A stretch of 50,378 nucleotides of DNA, taken from Chloroflexota bacterium. GTDB lineage: Bacteria; Chloroflexota; Anaerolineae; DTLA01. Under the pieces are notes generated by a model, which ran no database searches, was not told the DNA's origin, and saw only the letters and a program-made list of their open reading frames with translations. Position 1 is the first letter of the stretch. Each line of letters starts with the position of its first letter. A program made the translations under genes and the position numbers. The DNA is taken from contig JADBJK010000049.1 in assembly GCA_014874485.1 (NCBI GenBank), positions 1-50,378 of the forward strand. Direction: 5' to 3'. Positions 1 through 9,600 of this stretch are shown here, one piece after another.

Positions 1-90
1 AGCATCTCGGTTGACGAGATTCTTCGGCGCTTCGCGCCTCAGAATGACAGTCTGCTGGGATTGCTTCGTCGCTGCGCTCCTCGCAATGAC
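1..90. repeat. Partial dispersed palindromic repeat at the left contig end
   Basis: This stretch is nearly the reverse complement of 29688-29780. It ends in CTCGCAATGAC at 80-90, the same terminal motif that closes the element at 29827-29837. It contains two short hairpin modules with CTTCG/CGAAG-rich arms. It is cut off by the window edge, so only part of the element is visible. No coding sequence is credible here. Confidence 0.8.
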
Positions 91-152
91 GCACGACAGG
101 CGGCATGCGGCCTGCCAGCAGGAGACGAAACCGAAACAGTTATGCAAAGGGG

Positions 153-181
153 TTGACGGAAAATGAGACTAGGGTTATAAT
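153..181 (+). promoter_or_regulatory. Promoter of the PATAN/GTPase/hydrolase cluster
   Basis: TTGACG at 153-158 and TATAAT at 176-181 are separated by exactly 17 bp, a near-consensus sigma70-type promoter. The predicted start of transcription is near 188, about 50 nt before the first gene. It is the only strong promoter seen before 5676 and probably drives the first six genes. Confidence 0.8.
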
Positions 182-238
182 CAACATACAACGGGGGTAC
201 TTTGCGTCCATTTGCAAAAGCACACAAGGTGAGAGAAG

Positions 239-1051
239 ATGGCCCTTAAGGGAAATCTAAAGGACTTCGGCGTCGCCCAATTGCTGAACCTGATTCACAT
301 CGCCCGCAAGACAGGCGCCCTTTCCGTCCGAAGCAATGGACTCTCGGCCACGCTCTATTTCCGCGAGGGGAAACTGCTCGGCGCGTACCAGGACAGCAGA
401 GACGACAGCCTCCTGGCGCTGCTCCAGCGCGCGGGCAAGATCACCGCCCAGCAGGCGGAGAACGTCCTCTCCCGTGCCGAGACGCGCACCGACAAGGAAA
501 TCGGCCTGCTTCTCCTGCACAACAACTACGTAACCCAGAAGGACATCCTCCAGGTGGTGCGGGCGGCGTCGCTGGAGACCGTTTACGCCATCTTCGCCCT
601 CACCGACGGCGCGTTTCAGTTTGACCCCAACCGCATGCTCCCCCAGGAGAAGATCGGCGTCCCCATAGACCTGGACAACGTGATCATGGAGGGCACCCGC
701 CGCATGAAGGAGTGGGAGCAGTTGCAGGCGGAGTTGCCCGACCTGGACGTGGCCCTGAAGTTCACGGATCGGCCGGGCACGTCCCTCAAGAACATCAGCC
801 TGAGCGTGGAGGAGTGGCGGGTGATTTCCTTCATCAGCCCGCGCAACACGATTCGCCAGATCGCGCAGTACATCGGCCTGAGCGAGTTTCAGATTCGGAA
901 GATTGTGTACGGCCTGCTGACGGCGGGCCTGGTGGAACTGGTGCGGCCCGAAGGGACTGCGCCGCCCGGCCTGCCGGGTATCCCGCCATCGCCGGCGGTC
1001 AAGCGGGGGGTGATCTTGCGCTTGATTGACAAAATTCGCCGCCTGAGCTGA
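239..1051 (+). CDS. PATAN-domain (DUF4388) signalling protein
   Basis: The 270-residue product opens with the pattern of PATAN/DUF4388 domains (residues about 3-110): LKDFGVAQLLNLIHIARKTG followed by a short beta-rich segment (LYFREGKLLGAYQD). A second part, about residues 185-240, has the look of a winged-helix domain (EEWRVISFISPRNTIRQIA). PATAN domains occur in bacterial signalling proteins and often sit beside MglA/Ras-like GTPases, and the next gene, 17 bp downstream, is such a GTPase. Probably a cytoplasmic adaptor or effector. The start ATG follows a GAGAGAAG ribosome binding site. The domain call is good; the role in this pathway is inference. Confidence 0.8.
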   Translation: MALKGNLKDFGVAQLLNLIHIARKTGALSVRSNGLSATLYFREGKLLGAYQDSRDDSLLALLQRAGKITAQQAENVLSRAETRTDKEIGLLLLHNNYVTQKDILQVVRAASLETVYAIFALTDGAFQFDPNRMLPQEKIGVPIDLDNVIMEGTRRMKEWEQLQAELPDLDVALKFTDRPGTSLKNISLSVEEWRVISFISPRNTIRQIAQYIGLSEFQIRKIVYGLLTAGLVELVRPEGTAPPGLPGIPPSPAVKRGVILRLIDKIRRLS

Positions 1052-1068
1052 CTCGGAGGAACTGCGGA

Positions 1069-1605
1069 ATGCAAGCGGTCAAAATGGTTATCACGGGCCC
1101 ATTCAACGCGGGCAAGACGGAGTTCATCAAGACCATCAGCGAGATTGACGTTGTTTCCACCGAGCGGCGAATTTCGGACGAAACGCGCGCCACTAAGGAA
1201 GAGACCACCGTCGCCATGGACTTCGGCCGCATCACCATTGACGAGGATTTGGTCCTCTTCCTGTTCGGGACGCCCGGGCAGAAGCGGTTTGACTTCATGT
1301 GGGAGATTCTGTCCGAGGGGATGCTGGGGTTCATCGTGCTGGTGGATTCGGTGAGGCCCGAGACGTTCCGCGAGGCGCGCCGAATCTTGGACGTGTTCCG
1401 CACCTACGCGCCCGCGCCCTACGTGGTGGCGGCGAACAAGCAGGACCTGCCCGACGCCTGGAGCCCGCAGGACATCCGCATTGCCCTGCGCGTGGACCCC
1501 AACGTCAAGGTGGTGCCCTGCGTGTCCACCGACAAAGAGAGTGTGAAAAGCGTCCTGCTGGAACTCCTGTACACGATTCTGGAGAACTCCAAGGACGAAG
1601 AATAG
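1069..1605 (+). CDS. Small Ras-like/MglA-type GTPase
   Basis: A 178-residue P-loop GTPase with nothing but the G domain. Visible motifs are the P-loop GPFNAGKT (residues 10-17), the switch II region with GTPGQKRF, and the NKQD base-specificity motif (around residue 123). A Gln follows the GTPG motif. Proteins like this pair with PATAN and roadblock-type partners in bacterial polarity and signalling systems; the PATAN gene directly upstream fits that. A CGGAGGA ribosome binding site precedes the ATG. No membrane segment is seen, so it is cytosolic. The regulated process is unknown. Confidence 0.88.
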   Translation: MQAVKMVITGPFNAGKTEFIKTISEIDVVSTERRISDETRATKEETTVAMDFGRITIDEDLVLFLFGTPGQKRFDFMWEILSEGMLGFIVLVDSVRPETFREARRILDVFRTYAPAPYVVAANKQDLPDAWSPQDIRIALRVDPNVKVVPCVSTDKESVKSVLLELLYTILENSKDEE

Positions 1606-1619
1606 CGAGGGGCCAGCGA

Positions 1620-2408
1620 TTGGGTTCCATCGTAACACGCCAAGGGATCGTGCATTATGAGACCCAGGGGAGCGGCCCGCCGGTCATCCTGCTGCACGGG
1701 TGGCTCGGTTCCTGGGGCTATTGGCTCAACACGATGGAGGCCCTGTCCGATTCCTTTCGCACATACGCGCTGGACTTCTGGGGGTTCGGGGAATCCGGCA
1801 AGCCCCGCAGCGGCTACGAGGTGGACGACTTCGTGAGCCTGGTGGATCAGTTCATGGATCGGCTGGGGATTCCGGCGGCCCCCGTGGTCGGGCACTCCAT
1901 GGGGGGGACCGTGGCGCTGAAGTTGGCCATGGAGTACCCCCAGCGGGTTGCGAAGGTGGCAGTCGTCGGCTCGCCGATCAACGGCCGCTCGTTGAGCCTG
2001 CCGCTCCGGCTGGCGGGGCGCAAGCCGGTGGCGTATCTGGTCTGGCACATGCCGGCGCTGCTGCGCTGGGGGATACGCACCTTCTCGCCGCGGCTGGCTC
2101 ACGACTGGCGCAAATGGTACGACATGATCATGGGCGACCTGTCGCGCACGACGCTGGAGGCGTTCCTGTCCAGCATCCGCTCGCTGCGCCTGACAGACCT
2201 GACGCCCAGGTTGGGCGAGGTGCGGGTGCCGGTGCTGGGGTTCTACGGGCAGCGGGACCTTATCGTGGACCCGCGGCAGGGGGGCGTGCTGTTGCGCGGC
2301 GCTCCGAAGGCAGATCTGGTCCGGCTTGAGCATTGCGGGCATTTTCCGATGCTGGATGACCCGAACCTGTTCAACAGCCGGTTGAGGCAGTTTCTGGCAT
2401 CGCATTGA
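1620..2408 (+). CDS. Alpha/beta hydrolase (first of two paralogues)
   Basis: A 262-residue alpha/beta-hydrolase-fold enzyme. The best start is TTG at 1620, just after a GAGG ribosome binding site; the open frame extends further back but overlaps the GTPase gene. The oxyanion/HG motif LLHGWLGSWGYW is near residue 25, the nucleophile is in GHSMGG, the acid in GQRDLIVDP, and the histidine in EHCGHFPMLD, so the triad is complete. The substrate is unknown; esters or lipid-like molecules are typical for the fold. It is clearly related to the hydrolase at 15880-16659 (shared HGWLGSW and HFPMLD segments), and the two bracket the signalling cluster. Confidence 0.85.
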   Translation: MGSIVTRQGIVHYETQGSGPPVILLHGWLGSWGYWLNTMEALSDSFRTYALDFWGFGESGKPRSGYEVDDFVSLVDQFMDRLGIPAAPVVGHSMGGTVALKLAMEYPQRVAKVAVVGSPINGRSLSLPLRLAGRKPVAYLVWHMPALLRWGIRTFSPRLAHDWRKWYDMIMGDLSRTTLEAFLSSIRSLRLTDLTPRLGEVRVPVLGFYGQRDLIVDPRQGGVLLRGAPKADLVRLEHCGHFPMLDDPNLFNSRLRQFLASH

Positions 2409-2459
2409 GGGGCGAACACGGCTCCAACCAGGGTTTCATGAATTTTCATTGGAGGACTC

Positions 2460-3170
2460 ATGGACGAGGAAAAAGCCACCCACGAAGAGCAGCACGGTCA
2501 AGAGGAGCAGCACACGCACGAGCATGCGGAGCACGAGCACGGCGAGGGGGCCCAGCCTCGGTACTACTACGGCAACAAGATGGCCCGCATCTACCTGCAG
2601 GCGCTGGAGGACGTGCTCGGCAAGAACGGCGTGAACGCGCTGCTCAACTTGGCGAAACTGAAGCACCTCATCAATAACTACCCGCCCAACAACTTTGAGC
2701 GCGAGTTCCCGTTTGAGGACTTCGCGGCGCTCAACCAGGCGCTGGACGACGTGTACGGGCCGCGCGGCGGGAGGGGCCTGGGCATCCGCGGCGGCCGCGC
2801 CACGTTCAAGTACGTGCTCAAAGAGTACGGCGCGATGCTCGGCATCAGCGACCTGGCCATGCGCCTCATGCCGCTGGGTATGAAACTGCGGCTGGGTCTG
2901 GGCGTCATGGCCGAGACCTTCAACCGCTCCAGCGACCAGGTGGTGCGCCTGGAGGAGGACAACGAGCACTTCTACTATCATATCGTGCGCTGTCCGGTGT
3001 GTTGGGGCCGCAAGTCGCAGACGCCCATCTGCTACGTCGCCCTGGGCCTGTTGCAGGAAAGCCTGGCTTGGGTAACGGGCGGCAAGAACATGTCGGTCGT
3101 GGAGACGACCTGCATCGCCAAGGGCGATCCCACGTGCTGTTTCGTGATTGACAAGAAACCGTTGGACTAG
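2460..3170 (+). CDS. V4R (4-vinyl reductase-like) domain protein with His-rich N-terminus
   Basis: A 236-residue protein. Residues 1-35 are very rich in His and Glu (HEEQHGQEEQHTHEHAEHEH) and look able to bind metal. The C-terminal half is a V4R domain with conserved cysteines: CPVC, then PICYVALGLLQESLAWVTG, then VVETTCIAKGDPTCCFVI. V4R domains bind small hydrophobic ligands in regulators such as the XylR/DmpR group and occur in BchJ-like proteins. The cysteines and His tail suggest a metal site. A GGAGGA ribosome binding site fixes the start. It could be a ligand sensor or a carrier for a product of the neighbouring acyl reductase; that link is inference. Confidence 0.8.
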   Translation: MDEEKATHEEQHGQEEQHTHEHAEHEHGEGAQPRYYYGNKMARIYLQALEDVLGKNGVNALLNLAKLKHLINNYPPNNFEREFPFEDFAALNQALDDVYGPRGGRGLGIRGGRATFKYVLKEYGAMLGISDLAMRLMPLGMKLRLGLGVMAETFNRSSDQVVRLEEDNEHFYYHIVRCPVCWGRKSQTPICYVALGLLQESLAWVTGGKNMSVVETTCIAKGDPTCCFVIDKKPLD

Positions 3171-3262
3171 GCAGGGGGAGCACGGATAGACCCAGCAGTG
3201 CAAGCCGGGGCCGGTCGCCGGCGCGGCCGCTCCGGGCGCTTGTCTCAAGGATGAATCCCAGG

Positions 3263-3320
3263 CCGGGCGAGGTACCCCCCAGCCCGCCGGTTGGCCAAGG
3301 GCTTTCCGCGCCTCGCCCGG
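3263..3320. repeat. Inverted repeat in the gap before the beta-helix gene
   Basis: Perfect 10-bp arms CCGGGCGAGG (3263-3272) and CCTCGCCCGG (3311-3320) flank a 38-nt loop in the 205-bp gap between the V4R and beta-helix genes. There is no U-run after it, so it is not a standard terminator. It may reduce read-through or stabilise an mRNA end. Confidence 0.55.
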
Positions 3321-3375
3321 ACCCATGGGGAGGAGCGCGCAAGACGGTGGGCAATCTGGAGGGTGCCAGAGGGCC

Positions 3376-4626
3376 ATGATACGAATAGTCATTCGCGATC
3401 GGACGAAGATACCCCCCTTCAACGAGCCTGCGCGGGATTTGCGCGTGCTCAATAAGCCCCTGTGGTTGCACCAGCGCGACGTCCTCGCCCGCTACTGCCT
3501 CACCGAGGTGGAGGTGGAGAGCGGCGACCCGCTCCCGCCCATCCGCGAGGAATGCATCGTCTACCGCGATAACCTGTTCTTTGACGAAGACTTCGTCCAC
3601 GAGTTCCTACGCCTGGCGAAGGCCCGTCGGAAGCCCTGCCAGGTGGCCTTTTCGCCCGACGACAAGGCCATCGTCGTCCACGCTTTGCCTCTGCAGGACA
3701 ACATCCACCGCCAGGGCGACGTGTACGTGGCCGACCTGTGGTACTACCCCAACGGGCCGACCGACGAGACGCCGGAGCCGGTGGTCGTGGACACCATGGC
3801 GCGGGAAATCGGATACTATCACATCCCCACGTACATGGCCTCGGAGAAGGGGGAACTGGTCTTCTGGGTGCCGCTGCGGCCGTTCCTGTCCATAGAGAAC
3901 TGGGTGCACATCTTCATGGCCAATTCGCCCTTCGGCATCTTCAGCATGGGGGCGAAGATGGAGCACGAGGTAACGCGGTTCTCCAAAGCGGCGCGCGTGC
4001 TGTTGCGCTCGCTGCTGGAGCGGCGGCAGTTCCTGTCGTCATCCAGGATGATCCGCGTGGGGCGCAACGTGCAGATTGACCCCACGGCCATCGTCCAGGG
4101 GCCGGCCATCATCGGCGACAACAGCACCATCGGCCCGGGGGCGGTGGTAACCAACTCCATCATCGGCAGCAACGTCAACGTCATGCAAGGCTGCCAGGTG
4201 ATGCTCAGCGTCGTCAGCGACGGGTGCTACCTTCCCTTCCGCGCGGCGCTGTTCATGACCACGCTTATGGAGAACTCCATGGTGGCCCAGAACGCCACGC
4301 TCCAGTTGTGCGTGGTGGGGCGCCATTCGTTTGTGGGGGCGAACACGGTCTTCACCGATTTCAACCTGCTGGGGAAACCGCTGCGAACGATGCACAAGGG
4401 CCAGCCCCAACCTGTGGGCTTGCCCGTCCTCGGCGGGTGCGTGGGGCACAACTGTCGCATCGGCGCGGGGATGGTGATCTACCCGGCGCGCACCATTGAG
4501 TCCGACACCGTGCTCATTCGCGCAGAAGGCCGCGGCGTGATCTCGGACAACGTGCTGTTTGAGCAGAGCGACCACGTGCGGCTGGGGGAGGAGCACCTTC
4601 ACCCTCAGAAGTACACGAGGGATTGA
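3376..4626 (+). CDS. Left-handed beta-helix (hexapeptide-repeat) protein, nucleotidyltransferase/acyltransferase-like
   Basis: A 416-residue protein starting at the ATG at 3376, which has a GGAGGG site upstream; an earlier in-frame ATG at 3325 would add 17 unlikely residues. The N-terminal 220 residues contain PARDLRVLNKPLWLHQRDVL and resemble a GlmU-like sugar-nucleotidyltransferase fold only loosely. Residues about 225-390 are hexapeptide repeats (IDPTAIVQGPAIIGDNSTIG, then further turns ending GAGMVIYPARTI), the left-handed beta-helix of many acyl- and nucleotidyltransferases. The stop is one base before the start of the acyl-reductase homologue, so the two are probably co-translated. The substrate cannot be told from sequence. 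Confidence 0.7.
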   Translation: MIRIVIRDRTKIPPFNEPARDLRVLNKPLWLHQRDVLARYCLTEVEVESGDPLPPIREECIVYRDNLFFDEDFVHEFLRLAKARRKPCQVAFSPDDKAIVVHALPLQDNIHRQGDVYVADLWYYPNGPTDETPEPVVVDTMAREIGYYHIPTYMASEKGELVFWVPLRPFLSIENWVHIFMANSPFGIFSMGAKMEHEVTRFSKAARVLLRSLLERRQFLSSSRMIRVGRNVQIDPTAIVQGPAIIGDNSTIGPGAVVTNSIIGSNVNVMQGCQVMLSVVSDGCYLPFRAALFMTTLMENSMVAQNATLQLCVVGRHSFVGANTVFTDFNLLGKPLRTMHKGQPQPVGLPVLGGCVGHNCRIGAGMVIYPARTIESDTVLIRAEGRGVISDNVLFEQSDHVRLGEEHLHPQKYTRD

Positions 4627-4627
4627 G

Positions 4628-5680
4628 GTGGAACGTTTCGGATTCATCGTGCACCCTCTGGACGTTCGGAGGGACGTGGCTCGGCGGTTCCGCCTTTTGA
4701 GCCGCTTGCCATTGCGGTGGCTGGATTTCCTGTCGGGCTACTTTCCGCCCGTCTATCTTTGGCACGTTACTGGCATCCGTACTGCACAGTTGGTAGAGGC
4801 GGAAGGGTGGCTTGTGGCCTGTCCGCTCACGCCGAGGGCGATGACGCAGTTCCCGCTGCGGCGGGTGTACCGGCAGATCATCCGCGCGGGGCAACTGGCC
4901 GAGCGGCTGGGTGCGGGCATCGTGGGTCTGGGGGCGCTGACCTCGGCAGTGGGCGACGCGGGCGAGACGGTCGCGCGCGCACTGAACGTGCCCGTTACCA
5001 CGGGCAACAGTTACACGGTGGCCGTTACGTGCCTGTCGGTGCAGGCCATCGCCCAGTCCATGGGCAAGCCGCTGGGCGACCTGTGCGTGGCGGTGCTGGG
5101 CGGGACCGGGTCCATCGGCAGCGCGTGCGCCCGCCTGCTGTGCCGCAAGGTGGGGCACCTGCGCGTGGTGGGACGCGATGCCAATGCCGTGCAGCAGTTG
5201 GTGCACGCGCTGGGAGCGGTGGCCTCCGGCACGGTGTCGGGCGCGACGGACCTGACGGCGCTGCGGGATGCCGATATCGTCGTCAGCGCGACGAACTCGG
5301 CGGGGCCGCTGATTCGGCCGCAGCACCTGCGGCCGGGCGCTGCCGTGTACGACCTGGCGCTGCCGCCCGATGTCTCGGCGGCGGTGCGGGAGATGGGGCT
5401 GAATGTAGCGGTCTATTCGGGCGGCGATGTGATCGTGCCGGGGACCCCGGACTTCGGGATTAACTTCGGATTGCCGCCCGGCCACGCCTACGCGTGCATG
5501 GCCGAGACAATTGCACTGGCCCTGGAGGGCCGATACGAGAGTTACACGCTGGGGCGGACCATCGCCCCCGAGCGGGTGCTCACAATTTGCACCATCGCCG
5601 AGCGGCACGGCTTCCGCCCGGCGCCCCTTCGCGTGAGGGGTGAACTTGTGGAAGTGCCTTCTTGTGCAGGAGTGGTATAA
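4628..5680 (+). CDS. Homologue of cyanobacterial long-chain acyl-[ACP] reductase
   Basis: A 350-residue protein read from GTG at 4628. It follows the cyanobacterial acyl-ACP reductase (AAR) from end to end: FGFIVHPLDV at the start, GLGALTSAV, VTTGNSYTVAV, a Rossmann loop VLGGTGSIGSA (residues 156-166), DIVVSATNS, and HAYACMAETIALALEGRYES. The cysteine in that last motif (Cys290) aligns with the catalytic Cys of the Synechococcus enzyme, Cys294 from memory. AAR reduces fatty acyl-ACP or acyl-CoA to fatty aldehyde with NADPH. No aldehyde-deformylating oxygenase gene is in the window, so the aldehyde would have another fate. The gene follows the beta-helix gene with a one-base gap, and its stop codon overlaps the next promoter. 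Family call firm, exact substrate open. Confidence 0.78.
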   Translation: MERFGFIVHPLDVRRDVARRFRLLSRLPLRWLDFLSGYFPPVYLWHVTGIRTAQLVEAEGWLVACPLTPRAMTQFPLRRVYRQIIRAGQLAERLGAGIVGLGALTSAVGDAGETVARALNVPVTTGNSYTVAVTCLSVQAIAQSMGKPLGDLCVAVLGGTGSIGSACARLLCRKVGHLRVVGRDANAVQQLVHALGAVASGTVSGATDLTALRDADIVVSATNSAGPLIRPQHLRPGAAVYDLALPPDVSAAVREMGLNVAVYSGGDVIVPGTPDFGINFGLPPGHAYACMAETIALALEGRYESYTLGRTIAPERVLTICTIAERHGFRPAPLRVRGELVEVPSCAGVV

Positions 5681-5681
5681 T
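5676..5681 (+). promoter_or_regulatory. Extended -10 promoter before the response regulator
   Basis: TATAAT preceded by TGG (extended -10) lies across the stop codon of the acyl-reductase gene. No good -35 at 16-18 bp is visible. It would start transcription near 5688, about 40 nt before the response-regulator ATG, and could separate expression of the kinase genes from the upstream cluster. Confidence 0.5.
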
Positions 5682-5729
5682 AGGAACAGGCAGGTGCGCT
5701 TGTAGCCTAAGGTGTTAGGGAGGATAGAC

Positions 5730-6641
5730 ATGCCGAAGGACAGGATTCTGATTGTAGAGGACGACCGCGACATCTCAAGCCTGCTCGCCTTCTATTTTGA
5801 GTCCCAGGGATACGAGGTGCTGGCTACTACGCACGGCAGCGACGCCCTGGAGATTTCGCGGCGCAAATTGCCCAACCTGGTGATTCTGGACATCAAACTT
5901 CCGGACATTGACGGCTACGAGGTGTGCCGCCGCCTGCGCACCAACCTGCGCACGAGCCACATCCCCATCATCTTCCTCACCCAGAAGGACGAGCGGGCCG
6001 ACCGCATCGCCGGCCTTCAACTGGGCGCGGACGACTACATCACCAAGCCCTTTGACATGGAAGAACTGCACCTGCGGGTGAAGAATGCCTTGCGCCGGGC
6101 CAGTTACGAGAACCTGACGAACCCCGTTACCGGCCTGCCCAGCGGGCGGCTCATAGAAGAGCAGTTGAAGTCCCTGATCCAGCGCGACAACTGGACGGTG
6201 CTCTACATCGGCGTGTGCGGGTTGCGCGCCTTCAACGACCTGTACGGGTTCGTCGCGGCCGATGATGTCCTGCGCTTCGCGGCGATGGTGCTGGGGGAGG
6301 CCATTGATGCGCTGGAGGGCGGGCAAGACTTCGTGGGCCACATCGGCGGCGGCGACTTCATCATCATCACCACGCCCGACCGAGAAGCGACGTTGCGAGA
6401 ACGCATCACGACGCGCTTCAACGACGAGGTCAAGAGTTTCTACAATTTCAAGGACCGCGAGCGCGGCTACCTTCTGGTCAAGGACGAGACGGGACGAGAG
6501 AAGAAGGTCGCGCTCATGATGCTGGCCGTGGGAACCGTGCACGGCGGGGCGGGCCGCTTCAGCGACATCCGCGAGATCACCGAGGTGGCCTCGGATGCGC
6601 GCCGCGCCGCCGCCATCGCCCAATGCGGGGAGATCGGCTAG
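5730..6641 (+). CDS. Response regulator: REC plus degenerate GGDEF domain
   Basis: A 303-residue protein starting at the ATG at 5730, after an AGGGAGGA site. Residues 1-120 are a receiver domain with the acidic pocket EDD (10-12), phospho-acceptor Asp54 (VILDIKLPD) and the Lys motif DDYITKPFD. Residues about 130-290 are a GGDEF fold (NPVTGLPSGRLIEEQL), but the signature reads GGGDF instead of GGDEF, so cyclase activity is doubtful; such domains can bind nucleotide or act as protein contacts. It lies directly before the giant hybrid kinase, its likely partner. Confidence 0.88.
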   Translation: MPKDRILIVEDDRDISSLLAFYFESQGYEVLATTHGSDALEISRRKLPNLVILDIKLPDIDGYEVCRRLRTNLRTSHIPIIFLTQKDERADRIAGLQLGADDYITKPFDMEELHLRVKNALRRASYENLTNPVTGLPSGRLIEEQLKSLIQRDNWTVLYIGVCGLRAFNDLYGFVAADDVLRFAAMVLGEAIDALEGGQDFVGHIGGGDFIIITTPDREATLRERITTRFNDEVKSFYNFKDRERGYLLVKDETGREKKVALMMLAVGTVHGGAGRFSDIREITEVASDARRAAAIAQCGEIG

Positions 6642-6678
6642 CAGCATTCCCCCCAAAACTACGCAGACGGAGTTGCGG

Positions 6679-9600
6679 ATGAACATTTCCAGAGGGAGAT
6701 TGAGAGCGCAGCAGGTCGTTGTCTGGCTGTACTGGTTTGGCTGGCTGTACGCGCTGATTTCTTCCCTGGCCAATCAGGGCCGAGTGGGACTCTGGACTCT
6801 TGGGTTGCTTGTCGCACAGGTGCTCCTGCTCCGCATCCGCGCGGTTCGGGCCTTCCGCGAGCGCCATGCCTTCCTGGGGCTGCTTGCCGTTGAGGTGCCG
6901 TTTTCCGTCGCGGTCTTCTACCTGACGGGCGGGCGCACCAGCCCTGCGTCCATTCTGCCGTATTTCCTCGTGGGCCTGGGTGCAGCGCACCTACCGCTCG
7001 TGGCCCTGGCGGCATACGTCGCGGGCATCGCCATTGCGTTCCTGCTGCCGCTCGTTCCGCCCCTGTGGCCATCGGGCGAGCCAATTCGCTGGTCTTATCT
7101 GATCACGGGCCTGTTCAGTTACTACGCGCTGGCGTACATCGTCCGCTACCTGGTGCAGGCGGAACAGCGGGAGCGCGCCGAACACCTGGAAAGCCAGGAG
7201 GTGCTGGCCCAGTCTCGCAGGCGCGTCAACGAACTCACCGCCTTGCAGCGCATCAGCCGCCAACTGAGCAGCACGCTGGAACTGGACAAACTCCTGCCCA
7301 TGATCGTGGAGGAGACGGTGGCCGCGACGCCCGCTACCCATGGGGCCTTGCTCCTGGTGGATGAGAGCACGGGCAAACTGGCGCTGCGCGAAGCCTACGG
7401 CTACACCCCCGACCAGATCATGGCCTACAGGGGGTTGGACTTTGACTCCACCAAGACCGTCGTGGGGCGGGTGCGCGAGACCGGCCAGCCGGCCCTCATC
7501 CCCGACGTGTCGCAGGACCCGGACTACTTCGCGCTGGTGCCGGAGACGCGCTCCGAGGTGGCGGTCCCCATCCGCATCGGCAACGTGGTGGTGGGCGTGC
7601 TGAACCTGGAGGCGCGGACCCCGCAGGCGTTCACGGACGCCGACGTGCACTTCCTGGAAGCCATCGCAGACCAGGCGGCGCTGGCACTGGCCAACGCGCA
7701 ACTGTACACCGCCACCGACCGGACGCTGGCGCGGCGCGTGGAAGAACTGGGCGCCATGAGCGAGATCACGCGCGAGTTGGCCAGCACGCTGGATTTGCAC
7801 CGCGTGCTGGATTTGCTCATCGCCCGCGCCATCCAGGCCACCGGCGCGACCTCGGCGTTGGCGGGCCTGTACGACCCCGAGACCGATACGCTGGAACTCC
7901 TGGCGCAGCGCAACTATCCCACGCTCATCACGCCCGAAGGGGATATGCAGCGGCCCGCGCCAGGGGGCATCACCATGCGCGTGGTGCGCACCGGCAGGCC
8001 CGCGCTGGTCCCCGACGTAACCAAAGACCCGGACTACGTGCCGGCCCTGCCCGATACGCGCTCCCAGTTGACGGTCCCCATCCGTTACGAGAACCAGGTG
8101 CTGGGCGTGCTGAACCTGGAGAGCAACCGTCCTGGGGCCTTTACGACGGACAACCTGGCGTTTGTGGAGAACCTGGCGAACCAGGCGGCGGTGGCCGTCC
8201 GCAACGCGCGGCTCTACGACCAGGAACTCCGCCGCTTCCAGGAGATTTCGCTGCTGAACGAGGTGGGCCAGGCGATTGCGGGCAGCCTGGACTTGGAGTC
8301 CACGCTTCAGACCATCCTGGAGAGCGCGCGCCGCCTGCTGGACTACTACGTGGCGGAAGTGAACCTGTGGGACGAAGACCAGGGCGTGATGGTTACGTGC
8401 GCCGCGGCGGGCGAACCGGGCTATCTGACCCAGGTGGGCACCACCTACACGCCCGACCAGGGGTACACCGGCTGGATCACCCGCAACCAGAAGCCCCTGT
8501 TTATCCCCGACACGCGGGCGCGCACCGACGTGCGGCCCCGATTCAGCCTGGAGGAGGCCCCCTACCGCTCGTATATAGGCGTGCCGTTGATGAAGGGGCA
8601 GAAACTGGTCGGCACGCTGGAGATGGCGGCAGACCGCCCCAATGCGTTCTCGCAGCAGGACCTGCGCCTGCTCCAGGCCATTGCAGGCCAGGCCGCCGTG
8701 GCCATTGAGAACGCGCGCCTGTACGAGGAGACCCAGGCCCGCGTGGACGAGATGGCGGGCCTGTTCCAGATCGCGGGCATCGTTACCTCCACGCTGGACA
8801 TGGAGCAGATGCTGCAGGAGACGCTGCGCAAGGCGGCCGACCTGCTGAAGGCCGAGAAGATGGCGCTGCTGCTGTACAACGAGACGACGAACCGCCTGGA
8901 GGCGCGGGCCAGCGCAGTTGTCGGCTTGCCGCCCGACGAGGCCGAGGCCCTGTCCATTGACGCGCAGACGCCCGACTTCGCCTACGGCGTGTTCCGCACG
9001 GGCCGCCCGTTCCGCTCGTCGGACGCGCCGAACGACAAGCGTATCATCCCGGCCTACCGCCCGCTGATTCAGAAGTACGGGTTCCGCACGGTGCTTTCGG
9101 TGCCCCTGCGGACTCAGGACGTCGTCCTGGGCGAACTCCACGCGGGCAACAAGCGCGATGGCACGTTTTCCGCCGAAGACGAGCGGCTCCTGGCGACCAT
9201 CGCCGCGCAACTGGCGGCTGGCATCCAGAACCTGCGCCTGTACCAGCGCACCGACGAGCAACTGCGGCACCAGGTGGACCAGATGACGGCGCTCCAGCGC
9301 ATCACGCGCGAACTCAACGCCACGCTGGAACTGGAGCGCATCCTGGAGGTGGTGATCACCGAGGCCATCCGCGCCACCCGCGCATCTCACGGCAACATCG
9401 CCCTGCTGGACGTGGAGAGCGGCAAGTTCCACATCGCGGCGTACAAGGGCTACACCGAGGAGGAAGAGGCCATCCTCAAGAAGATGGTGCTGGGCGACGG
9501 GCCCAGCGTCGCCGAGGATGCCATCCGCTCGGCCAAGTCCGTCATTGTGGCCGACGCGCGCAAGGAGACGCGCCCGGTCTGCATCCGCAAGGGTACCCTG

